From contig NC_077243.1 of NCBI RefSeq assembly GCF_947179165.1, positions 48,934,501-48,998,500 of the forward strand: a stretch of DNA of 64,000 nt, read 5' to 3'. Source of the stretch: Solanum dulcamara (Eukaryota; Streptophyta; Magnoliopsida; Solanales; Solanaceae). The notes beneath the pieces are model-generated. The model worked only from the letters and a program-made list of their open reading frames with translations. It did no database searches and was not told the DNA's origin. A program made the position numbers and the translations under genes. Below are positions 37,200-48,200 of the stretch, piece by piece (positions within the stretch are counted from its first letter, which is position 1; every line of letters begins with the position of its first letter).

Positions 37200-38180
37200 T
37201 CGTTATGAACCTAGTTTATACTTTGTGAGAATAGGGTGCTATACGGGTTATTATAAGTAGGCTAATAAACTAGCCCATTGGCTTTCAATCAATACCACCT
37301 ATGCATCTGAAACTAGGTGAAGTTATAGGTCAAGGAGGTAGTAAGACTCCATGAGGTTTCGCCAGCTATAATAACATTTGGGGATCAGTCCAAGAAGAGA
37401 TCAGGAACACTGGTAGGTCTTAGCACCACATTTTCCCTCGAGATACTGGACAGATTGAGCGCACTATCAGAACGTTAGAAGATATATTGCGAGCCTGTGT
37501 GGTTGGCTTCAAGAGTAACTAGGATGATCGTCCACCACTTGTTGAGATTGCCCTCAAGAATAGCTACCATTCCAGTACCCAGATATCCCCGTACAAGACG
37601 TTATATGGGAGAGTGTGTAAGTCCCCCTATTGGGGAAAATACTAAAAGGCCCCGACATGATTAAGCACGCTATTAGTTAGCAGCCTAAAGTCAGAAGAAG
37701 TGATATGCAGATAATCAACATCGACAGTCAGAGTTCAAATTAATGGTTAGGTGTTCGTGATAGGGTCACCCAGGAAGGGAGTAATAAGATTCGGCAAGAA
37801 AAGGAAACCTAGCCCAAAGTAGATTGAACCTTATCAAGTTGCTTGTAAGATGGAAAACGTTGCCTTTAAGTTAAACTTACCACCTGATTAAGAAACTATA
37901 TGCCCAATACGTCTGATACAGATACTTCACAATGTATTGGTGATCCACCCAGAGTGTGTCCCATAGATGATGTCTATGAAATAGAATTCTATGAGGAATA
38001 ACCTATAACCGTCTTAGAACGGCAAATTATAAGGTTGCGAACTAGGACGTGACCCCCATCAAGGTATTGTGGAAAAACAAAAACCAGAAAGAGGATGACC
38101 TGGGAAGTCAAAAAGGAGATAGAAAGAAGATATCTGGACTTGTTCCCTATGTACAAAGGTAATCTAAACCCCTAAATGGA
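37200..38180 (+). pseudogene. Integrase/chromodomain remnant (array B)
   Basis: Broken frames correspond to the integrase core (TLEDILRACVVGF wording near 37465-37510, then an NSYHSSTQISPYKTLYG-like stretch near 37557-37610) and a chromodomain trace near 37985-38110 (the FYEE region, then VLWKNKNQKED). Stops and shifts are frequent. It is parallel to 3660-4715 in A and 48700-49570 in C. Confidence 0.72.
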
Positions 38181-38240
38181 TTGAGAGATGACAGTTATAT
38201 AGAACCCCCGAAATCCTTGTGAAACCCTACGAGATAAGTT

Positions 38241-38260
38241 AACATTTGAGGATAAATGTT
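38241..38260 (+). promoter_or_regulatory. Stem-loop upstream of the polypurine tract (array B)
   Basis: AACATTTG, loop AGGA, TAAATGTT. Compared with C, a C-to-T change on one side is matched by a G-to-A change on the other, keeping seven Watson-Crick pairs plus one G-T pair. Confidence 0.6.
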
Positions 38261-38262
38261 CT

Positions 38263-38276
38263 AAAGGGGGAAAGGA
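38263..38276 (+). promoter_or_regulatory. Polypurine tract (array B)
   Basis: AAAGGGGGAAAGGA directly before the TG of the second LTR. Confidence 0.85.
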
Positions 38277-39691
38277 TGTTACACCCCACACTCTTGAGCT
38301 CGGAATTTCTCTTAAGCTTCTTAGAAGTTATGAAGTGAGTCGAATAATCTACTACACTATCACATAACTTTAAGGAAAGAAGAATGCGATATCCCATGAG
38401 AGGGAAGGTTGGAAATAAGGCTAGGAGAGTCCGGAAGGAGTTGGAGGCCAAGTAACGAGTCATAGAACTCAATTTACCTACGTAAGCTACTAACTTAGAA
38501 GTTTGACATACTTAAGCCACTTGAGTATATACCAAGCTTACGTAGTAAGGATTACACGGGTTCTTAAAATAAGACGAGATTACAAACCCACGGGGAAAAG
38601 GAGAAGATGACATATGGCAGTAAGAGGAGGCGCCACGTGGAAGCATGGGAAGGTTCCACATGGCAGAAGGTGACCCACTTGCTTGGGGTCAAGTAGGTGA
38701 TCCACCTACTTGGGGGTGGGTCCCACCAAGGACACGTGGCAGTCCCTAATTGGATGCATGGATGTGGTGGCCCAATGGGGGCTGGACACGTGTCACCTCT
38801 TTGGGAAACATATATATACATATGATGACTCTTGAGTCATTTCTTATCCAATTTGAGCTGAAATTTGGAGAGAACAAAGGAAAAAAAATGTAGAGAAGAA
38901 AAGGAGGCAGCCATGTTATAGAGGAAACTAAGGTAAGTTTCCAAGTTTCTCTCCATGAATTACTTACCTATGGTGTCCCTTAATCACGTGGAGATGTATA
39001 TATGTATTTTAGGATGCCTACGGAACCATGTATTCATCCCTACACTTGGAAAAGATAGGAGAAAGTTGAAGGAAAACCTAGAAAGCTAAAGAAGGAGGGC
39101 TACAGGTTTGGGGATGCCAAGGTAAGCCTTCGAGGTTTTTTTCATGAATTAATTATTTAAGGTGTAACACATTTATATAATGGTATTTTATAACATAAAA
39201 TTTCATTTCGGGGCAGCAAGGAAGTGATACAAACTGTCTGCGCAATTTCAGCACGTTTGGAGAAGTTCCGAGTCGCAATTTGACAGTTTTGGCCAATTTA
39301 GGGTAAGGTAAGGTTTTTCCTTTCAATTTGGACTTTGTGGTGTTTTTATGTAGTGGGTTACACGCCTATAGGTGGCTGTAAATGTGAAAATATCATAGAA
39401 ATGCTTGACGTTGAAGACAATCTAAATTGGAGTCGTTATAGTTGAATTATCGTCGAAGTAAAGTGTTGTGCTTGTGGTGTGCTGCTGTAGGCATATGGTT
39501 GTTTGTTGAAGGGATGGAATATGGTATAAATAGGGCATGGGTACTTCTTGTTTCATCCACATGACCCCTCGTGTCGTATAATTGAAGGTTTTACAAAATA
39601 GAGACTAGAAACCTTAATTTTGTATTATAATTTTCAGTAAGTTGGTTGGAGTTCGTATTGTGTAGTGTTGCCATATTTTGTGTGTATGCTG
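38277..39691 (+). mobile_element. Second LTR of array B, left part
   Basis: Starts TGTTACACCCC and follows the first LTR of B closely (for example CTTAAGCTTCTTAGAAGTTA and donor-like GGTAAGT at 38932 and GGTAAGC at 39121). It breaks off at about 39691, where the LINE begins, and continues at 54811. The combined length without the insertions is about 3.19 kb. Confidence 0.88.
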
Positions 39692-40110
39692 TACACTTTT
39701 TTTCCTCAAGTATTTGTTTAAATTTCTTCCTCAAGATCTTCGCTTAGATTAGATCTAGTTTGTTACTATAAATATCAGCCCTTGCACTCAAGATCCTCAA
39801 GATCTGTATAGATCTAGATCTAAGTATCAAATTCCGGCGAAACCCCAATTTTTCCGGCGAAGATATTTTTTTTTTAGGTGTACAAATCTGTATCCCCTGT
39901 GACGAACAACCGCTGCAACTCAACTCCTAACACCGACGTGAACAGTATTTCAGCATGAGCAGTATTTTTCGGCGGCAATCAGGTTCATTTCTACCGGAGT
40001 TGGTACCTACGGTTTTTATATCTTTATATATCTATTCTTTGTTCATATACTTGTAGTTATATTTTGTTGACTTTAGACCCCCGAATAATTTATTAGTTTA
40101 TACGCGTTTT
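39692..40110 (+). other. 5' untranslated part of the LINE
   Basis: Non-coding, with repeated AAGATCT and AGATCTAG wording (39738-39820) and CCGGCGAA boxes. The left boundary was set where similarity to the B LTR stops (after TGTGTGTATGCTG); it is uncertain by about 5 bp. Confidence 0.55.
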
Positions 40111-41733
40111 CGTGGCTTTGGATAGTGATGGTAGATTAGGATCATGTTCTCGCTCATGGACGGGGACAAGGGTAAGGAGAGGTAAGTGGGTTAAAGGAGA
40201 GTCTAGACTGAGAATAGACGGGTATAGGCTTTTGTTTTCTGGTAAATCGAAGTATAGGAATGGGGTAGGCATTTTAATAAACAGTGATTTAAGGGATCAG
40301 GTGGTGGAGGTTAGGAGAGTCAATGATAGGATGATGTTGATTAAAATGGTCGTTCAAGGGATCACGTTGAACATTATTAGTGCTTTTGCGCCGCAAGTGG
40401 GCTTATGCGAGGAGGATAAGAGGCATTTTTGGGAGGATTTGGATGAGTTAGTGGGAGGCATACCACCTACTGAGAAGCTTTTCGTGGGAGGGGATTTCGA
40501 TGGGCACATCAGGTCTATTCCAGGAGGGTATGATGATGTGCATGGGGGCTTTGGCTTCGGGGACAGAAATGGAGGAGGAATCCCACTTTTGGATTTCGCA
40601 AGAGCTTTCGGGTTGGTGATAGCCAACTCGAGTTTCCCAAAGAAGGAGGACCACTTGATAACCTTCCGTAGTTTAGTGGCTAAAACTCAGATAGACTTTT
40701 TACTACTTAGGAAGGATGATAAAGGTTTGTGCAAAGACTGTAAGGTCATACCGATCGACAACCTTACAACCCGACATAAGCTCTTATTAATGGATTTAGG
40801 GATCAAGATGATGAGGACGAGGAGGGTCGGGGAAGAACGACCTAGGATCAGATGGGGGAGTTTGACAATGGTTAGTGCCCTAGAGATGGGAGAGAAATGG
40901 AAGGATATGGGGGCTGGGATAGTAGTGGGGATGCGAACGGTATATGAGATAAGACAGCTAGTTGTATTAGGGTTGTAGCAAGGGAAGTGTTAGGAGTCTC
41001 GACAGGTAGTCGTAGTCGACATCGAGGGGACTGGTATTGGAATGGAGAAGTACAAGGGAAAGTGGAAGCAAAGAAGGTGGCGTATGCTAAGTTGATGGAG
41101 AGCAAGGATGAGGTAGAGAAGTGGACGAATGGGGAACTGTATAAGATAGCGAGGAAGGAGGCAAAGTCAGCGGTTGCAATGGCAAAAACGGCAGCTTTTG
41201 AACGCCTTTATGCTGAACTGGAAGAGAAAGGCGGGGACAGGAAATTATTCAAGCTAGCCAGGGCCCGGGAGAGAAGGGCACGCGATGTAGACCAAGTGAA
41301 GTGCATTAAAGACGAACATGGAAAAGTATTGGTAGAGAAGACCCTTATCAAACAAAGATGGCAGTCATACTTCCATAAACTTTTGAATGACAAAGGGGAC
41401 AGAGAAATTGTGTTGGGAGATTTGGAACATACAGGAAGTAGTCACGATATTGGGGGGTTGTAAGAGTATTACGGGCGATGAGGTTAAAAATGTCGTTCGT
41501 AGGATGCGTTGGGGAAGAGCGACCGGACCTGACGAGATCCCTGGAGAATTTTGGAAGAGTACGGGCTCGGTAGGTTTGGAATGGCTGACTAGGTTATTTA
41601 ATGTTTTCTTTACGATGGCAACGATGCCCATAGAATGGAGGTCGAGCATCATGATCCCTCTATACAAAAACAAGGGGGATAGCCAGAGTTGCGACAACTA
41701 TAGAGGTATCAAGCTTCTAAGTCATACTATGAA
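40110..41733 (+). pseudogene. LINE ORF, 5' part: endonuclease-like region and start of RT
   Basis: The frame opens around 40112 without an ATG and runs to a stop at 40976. It continues in another frame (about 40924-41463) and shifts again near 41450 before reading on to the insertion point of C. Visible motifs: NGVGILINSDLRDQVVEV (residues 50-67), VGGDFDGHI (125-133), GGFGFGDRNGGG, FRSLVAKTQIDFLLLRK. These belong to the APE-type endonuclease that nicks target DNA. The later part has GRATGPDEIPGEFWK and an NYRGIKLLSHTM end, the fingers of RT. The usual N-terminal endonuclease motif with a catalytic glutamate is not seen: RLRI is followed directly by DGYRLLFSG, suggesting an in-frame loss. The conserved Asn after GGDF is Asp here. 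Confidence 0.85.
41729..41733. repeat. Target-site duplication of element C, left copy
   Basis: ATGAA directly before the TG of C; the same bases follow at 53250-53254. Confidence 0.95.
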
Positions 41734-44700
41734 TGTTACACCCCACCCTTTTTAAACTCGGAATGTCCCTTAAGTTACTTAGAAGTTAGCATGTAAGCCA
41801 CTTAAGTTACGACACTATCAAATGGCTCTAAGGAAGGGAGAATGTGATACCCCATACTAGAGAAGGTTGGAGATGAAATCATAAGAGTCCGAAAGGAATT
41901 GGAGGTCAAGTAATGAGTCGTAAGACTCGATTTACCTATGTAAGCTACTAAGTTAAAAGTCATATGCACTTGAGCTACTTAAGCATATATCAAACTTACG
42001 TAGCACGGATTACATAGGTACATTAAATAAGACGAGATTACGAGCCCACGAGGAAGGAAAAAAAAAAGACGACACGTGGTAGCCAATGAAGAAGCGACAC
42101 GTGGCAGCACCTCAAGCAAGCAGGTGACCCACCTGCTTGGGGGGGGGTGGACCCCACTGCCACGTGGCAGCCCATAGTTGGCAGCATGATACGGTGGCCC
42201 AATAGGGGCTGGACACGTGTCACCTCTTGGGGTTGACACGTGTTACACCCTAAAGCCACATATATATGTTGATATATATCATATATTTCAGTTATCCATC
42301 AAAACATCAGCCAACTTAGAGAGAAAAAAACGTGAGGGAGAGAAATAGAGAGGCAGCCATGGTTCTTGAAGTTTAAAGGTTAGTTTTCCAATTTTCTTCT
42401 TTGAATTATTTATATACGGTGTACCTTAAGTACGTGGATACGTATATATGTATTTTAAGACCTTCATGGAAGTAAAACTCCAGCTTTGCAATTGGAATTT
42501 GGAAGAGAAAATAAGAGAAAACGTTAATTAATAAACCCGTTTTTGGAAGGGACAGTGGTTAGTAATATTGGTATAACTTCTTGTGTACAGATTCGTTTCG
42601 AGTGATTTAATATGTTTTGGAAAGGTATTTCGTGGTTCTATAACTTTCATTCAGACTCCAAAATCTAGTTATACTTGTATCATCATGAAAAGTGGTGATG
42701 AAGTGGAGAGGAGGTACTGCTCAAATTTGGTTTTGGAAATCCTACACGGACAGCTGTGAGTATTTTGGTCATATCTTTTTGTACAAAATTGATGTAGGGA
42801 TGATTCGAAATTTTTTAAGACCCTAAGACACATGTCTATAACTTTCATGAAGGACGTAAATCCTGTTTCCCTCCATTACCCCTTCGAAACGAAGCGACAA
42901 GGTAAAACAGTAAGCTGTCCAGATTTCACATTTTGGATAGTTTTGGCGAGTTTGACAAGTTTAACGTAAGGTAAGGTTTCTTCTTTAAATTTGAGCTTTA
43001 TGTGTTCTGATGGAGCATGTTACACGCCCTATTGGTGGTTGGAAATATGAAAATGGCTTAGAAATACTTGGCGTTCGGAATAAACTAATTTGTAGTCGTT
43101 ATAGTTGAATTGTTGTCGAAATAAAGTGTCGTTCTTGTGAGTTGCTACTGCAGGGGTGTGGCTTGTTGTTGCAGGGCCTAAATATGTCCTAATGTGGGTT
43201 AGGGTACTGCTGGTAGAAGCCACATGACCCCTCATTATGTATAATTAAAGGCGTCACAAAATAAAGGCTAGACGCCCTATTTTGATATCGTATTTTTGAA
43301 TAAGTCGTTTGGGATTTATGTTGTATATTGTTGGTATGAATTGCTGCAGGTTGTTGTTGTTGGTTGGCTGTAGGTCTTAGGGACCTAATTGGAAATTCGA
43401 ATAGGGCACATTATAGGGGAGGTGCTGCCCAATTTTCGTTAACGCCTTAACAAACTAAAGGACTAGCCGAGGAAACGACTAAGGAAATAGATTCCATTAA
43501 CATTAAGGCGTAACCTCAGATGCTGAAAAGTTAAGAGTAGTTGATATTCATATTACTTTATATTGAATAGGTTCAGAAGATGATGAGGCGAGCAGAATAA
43601 AGGGTAACTCCCAAGAGGTATGTAAAGCTTTCTCTTGGCATGTTTTGGTATAACTTCGTACAGCTATCTTTCTTTCCTTTTGGCAAGTTTTAGCCTTAAG
43701 TGAAGTGTGTGTGGAATGTAGGGATAATTCCATCCCAAAAACTCCAAGTATGCCTCACAACCCATATCCACTGCTTAGTATTGGAATTTCTGCAAGAATT
43801 GAGTATTGCCTAGTAAGGCTTCTATGTGTTAAACACTAGCATATGGGAAGCTATCTCTCATTTCCTTTGATACGTATTTGATACGAAAGTGAGATTATGA
43901 TGCCATAATGATTCACCGAGCCCCATGATGGGCCGGGTATGAAATATGTGTATGCAGATCCCATAAAGGAAAGTACAGACCATATATAGTTTATTCTCTT
44001 TCTTCTTTTGGCATGTCTTAGTTGTAGGTTAAACATGATATGAGTTCCAGGGTAACTCCATTCTTAGCATCTCTTATTTATGTCTGAATATCGAACTTTT
44101 ATAATAATCGAACAATTTCCCTGGAAACTTTTATATGTTAAAAAGGTAACAAATGTACAGGCTCCAAGTCTTACAGACTATATGTTAACAAATATTTCTG
44201 GTTCCATAAGCGATTTGGCTTTACTCTAGTACATGTCTAGGAGCCCCGAGATTATAATTGAGACAGCCCATAATGGCATTTAGAGGACACTCGAGATGAC
44301 TACACCGTTACTCGGGTCCTCAAACAAAAGCTTAACTTTCTTATTCTGTCGAGTCTCTGATAATGATTTAAATTGCATATAGTTACTCACTACTCTACTC
44401 GTGTATACCGTAACACTTCTTTCCTTGAGTCCCAGGCTAGGATATGTTCTCGTGCATAGTTCACTGCATTATTCACTGAGTCCCTCAATAGAGGGCCAGG
44501 ATACGTGTATAAATATATGATGATGTGTTGTAATAAGGTGGTGATGGCACTGGGGCCATGATGGTTTTACAGAGATAATTTTACAGAGATGATTCACCGG
44601 ACCCCCGAAAGGGCTGGCTATATGATATGACTCGAACATGCATGTTTTTGTAATTCATAAAGTACAGGTACAGGTTTCTGAATTGATATCTTATCCCATG

Positions 44701-45274
44701 ATTCTCTATCTCAGATATGTTTCGAGTTGTATTATATTATGTTTTACATACTCAGTACATATATCGTACTGACCCCCTTTCTTGGGGGGCTGCGTTCATG
44801 CCCGCAGGTACAGATACAGATTTTGGGAGTCCGTCAGCTTAGGATTCCATGCAGCTCAGCTGGAAGAGGCTTCATTATATCGGAGCCTAGTTTTTGATAC
44901 TGTCCACGGATGTATAGAAATTGTTTTATCCATTCAGGGGTACGGCGGGGGCCCTGTCCCGCCATATGTTGTCATTTATATGTTTAGAGGTATGCAGACA
45001 TGTATATGTGGGTTGTGTATGTCAGTTTGATTAAGCTGGGTCTACATGATATATGATATATATTATTATGTTATGACAGCCTTGTCGGCTTGCGTGCCCT
45101 GTCATGTTGTGATACAAACGAAAAGGGCTACAGTTTATGAAAATGTTATCGCCAGTGGGGCTCTGTTACATGATATTGTCTTATTTACGATTCAATGTGA
45201 CCTCAGCTAATAGATATATGTACGGGGGGTCCAGGTCGGACCCCAGTCGCAGCCTACGGGGTTGGGTCGTGACA
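41734..45274 (+). mobile_element. 5' LTR of element C (3541 bp)
   Basis: TGTTACACCCC to GGGTTGGGTCGTGACA. Promoter features are listed separately. After the TATA region comes GGCAGCCATGGTTCTTGAAG with a five-codon open frame ending TAA, then donor-like GGTTAGT at 42378. Hairpin units lie at 43910-44620, followed by TACTCAGTACATATATCGTA (44751), which is conserved in all T1 LTRs. Confidence 0.93.
42073..42268 (+). promoter_or_regulatory. G-box cluster and TATA box of the C 5' LTR
   Basis: Five CACGTG hexamers within 170 bp: 42073-42078, 42098-42103, 42161-42166, 42214-42219 and 42237-42242, followed by a TATA-like CATATATATG at 42259-42268. CACGTG is the binding core of plant bZIP and bHLH factors (light, abscisic acid, stress). 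In the 3' LTR two of the five have changed to CACATG or CATGTG. Promoter use is inferred from position. Confidence 0.6.
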
Positions 45275-45278
45275 GAAG

Positions 45279-45290
45279 TGGTATCAGAGC
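45279..45290 (+). promoter_or_regulatory. Primer-binding site, tRNA-Met type (element C)
   Basis: Perfect TGGTATCAGAGC, 4 nt (GAAG) after the LTR, complementary to the 3' end of initiator tRNA-Met. Confidence 0.95.
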
Positions 45291-48200
45291 AGTTCGTCCT
45301 TGGAGTGTCTGCAGACCGTGTCTAATAGAGTCTTGGTTATCGATGTGTTGCGCGCCACATCTATAAACAGGAAGCTATAGGACATTTAGGATGTTACCTT
45401 TCTTCTACATCTGAGATCGTGCTTTAGATCTGAGTCATAGGAAAAAAATTCCTTATACTAACCTTGGATCTTAACAGAAGGATGACACCAACAGAAGAAA
45501 GTAATTGATGACATGGAAAGTTACAAAGCACGCAGGTAAGTAAAGTGAAGGCACGGAAGATATCCGTTTGGTAAGGTAGTGAAGTATTATTTGAAATGTA
45601 AAGCTGAAACCTGAAGGGAAAGCAGTCAGGAAGTGAAATAGTTGCAGTTTAAAGTTGGACATATGAGGTAAGTCTAATATTTTTATATTATTGTTGACGT
45701 TGAAAGCCCTGTGTGGCTGTGATAAAAAAAATGACATTGAAAGCCCTGTGCGGCTGTGATATGACATGTAAATATATATGCTGGCCCTGTGAGGCATTGT
45801 TGGTATTTTCTGCATGCAGGTTTTGGGATAAGTAAGAAATGTAGAGGAAACTCTGCCGAAATTTTCCCAGAACAAGAAAAAGGAAGTAAAGCATAGATTT
45901 TTGAGATGCCCGAGAAATTGATACCAAATACCCCTACTGTGTTTAACTAAAACTGTAAGAGGTATCTTTCAGGTCGCCGACAAGGGGCACTTTTTTACTT
46001 GAAGAATTTTATTTTGGAGTAACAAAAGCTTAATTAAGTAGTAAAGTTCAGACTACGGTATCTCCAGCCGTATTTGTACTGTAGAAATATAAACAGAGGG
46101 CTCAGGGTGAAGGATAAGATGTCCCGCGAATGAGTTTCACTCTTTTTGAAAAAAAAAATCCAAGCCCTCAACTCCTAATTGTAAATTAGATGAGTTGTTC
46201 ATAACTCGAGGATAAACTCAGAAGGAGACCAGGTAGGTCAAGTATTAGAAGAAGTACTGTGATGTTTAAGAGGTTCTATTTTCTTCCAACAATGATTGAA
46301 AGAAGGGTTACGATAACAGCTTATAGTTCTCCACCGACTAATTGGGGAAAGAGCTTTAGACAAAAGCACCTCAAGGAGGTGTCAGGAACTAAATAGAAAT
46401 ACGAATTAAAAGGGGGATATGTAAGTATGAACTGAACAGTGTGATACGAGTATGCAGGGATAAATTGGAACCACTAGTAAGATGCACTTCGTACGCGTTG
46501 CCTAAGTTAAAGGCCTGCATTGAGAATGGAGTAAGAGCATGGGGCTTAAGATACAAAGAAATGACGCGTATACACAACGTCGCCCCAAAAATAGTGGAAT
46601 CCTTAAGGGACGAGGATGGAAAACTTAAGGAACAAATGACATAACTTTTATTCGTCCCAAGAAACAAAGGATATAGGTTGGGACAAAACCACTACTTCGA
46701 GAAAACCTAGAATAGTTATCGTCAGAATACTAGCACTACCTAATAGGGATTGGAATAACTACAGGTGCTAAGTAATTCTTGGAAAAAGAAAAAGTAGAAG
46801 GTGGCCTTGGACGAGTTGTTCCCTAGGTCACATTGTTCAAGTACTGATTAGTAGATAAGACATTATGTTAGATATGGAAAGGTTCTATCGCTTCGTAATT
46901 TAATCAAGGCTCCATACATGGATAGTCAGATTATAAACATGCAGATAAATAAAGACATGATGCGGTACCAAATAGATTGGTGAAAGGAATTGGACAAAAA
47001 TTTAGACTGGACATAGAGACTTAGAACAAAGTACAAATAGAGGAAAGTGCGGGTACCCCCTAAAGGGGGGAAGTTAATGAGAAAATGGCAAAGGTAGGAG
47101 GAGGCAGTTGATATAGCAATAAATGTGAGATAGACGTCTAAACTTTGATAAGATATCTTGCTAAACCAAGTTGGAAAGCTCCGGAAGTTACCAATAATTG
47201 GATGGAAGCCGGAATGCTACATAAGGTAGCGTTAAGAAGTTTGTGACGAGACCCTAAACAACATAACACTAGAAGGTGGTTGCGAATAAAAACACAAAAA
47301 AATATAACCATGGAAGGATATCGGATAACTCAAGAGACACTACGAGGGATAATGACAACATGCTAGACCAAAAAGCCAAAATGTTGGCTATAGAGTTTGT
47401 CGCAAATGATGTTGTGATAAATGTATAACCAAGGACAAAGGAATAGAAAGCCTCCTGTGGTAGAAAATGAGAAGAACACAAAATGAATAAAGGATAGGGG
47501 AGCTCATATGTGAAATTCCATTAAAGATATGCCAGCTAATAATAGCCAAAACTCAAAATGGTTCCAAAGGTTACTATATAAAAGAACTTTAGCGCTACTC
47601 AGTAGCCCACCCTAATGAATGGGTGTGTACAGAAAGGGGGGGAATACAATAGGGGAAGTTAAACCAAACTGACCAAAAAGGGACATGGTCATAGCGGAAC
47701 TAAAGGTCTACACCGATACTGGTTGCAAGATAACAGAGAAAGGGACAAGGCAAAACATAAAGACTCGCGAGACAACGCTGAGGTAAATCTTAGGCTAAAT
47801 TGAGTGGCCGCACGTCATGGAAAGGATTACAGTGAAATGCGACACGAAGACTTCCAAGGGAGGTCACTCATCCCAATATTACTCCCGCCCCAGCACGATT
47901 AACTTCGAAATTCTGATGGAACATAATGCGTTAGTGCTGGTATGATCACGCGAGATGGATGAATCTGAACTAGGGACGGAGAAACAATATGGGATTACGT
48001 ACCTGGAGTATTATAAGATACGTTAAAGTAATTCTAACAAGGACTTAAGCAAAACAAGGAGGATTAGCTACTTGCTAACTGATGACACATTCGAATGACA
48101 CAGTTCGTCAACATAGTACCTGTTAATAAGAGAAAAACCACCGAAGGGTTATATGGACCAGTAGGCGAGGGAATTTCGACACCACTGAGCAACCAACTCT

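Larger units (their letters stand above)
34416..38262 (+). mobile_element. Internal region 1 of array B (non-autonomous, about 3.9 kb)
   Basis: Starts with the same leader as C (CTAATAGAGTCTTG, GATGTGTTGCGC, AGGATGTTACCTTTCTT). No Gag, protease, RT or RNase H motif seen in any frame. A segment near 35520-35730 (GCGTATACACAATGTCGCCC) is shared with C (46565) and with copy 2 (57827) but has no consistent open frame. The last kilobase holds integrase and chromodomain remains. The whole is shorter than a coding chromovirus internal region and collinear with that of C. Confidence 0.75.

Noticed and set aside
42119..42239. Pro-rich minus-strand frames (73-86 codons) conserved between 41979-42259 and 49956-50236
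   Set aside because: Conservation is explained by the two near-identical LTRs of C. The frames cover the promoter box region and have no counterpart in B or S.
45471..45875. 134-codon minus-strand frame, with similar ones at 56776-57015 and 34519-34707
   Set aside because: These are antisense to the leader part of T1 internal regions. The frames differ in length and are broken between copies, so there is no sign of selection for a protein.
46441..46644. Small accessory gene in element C
   Set aside because: The same sequence in both copies of B has stops in this frame, so a protein role is unlikely; the block is kept as a sequence-level observation instead.
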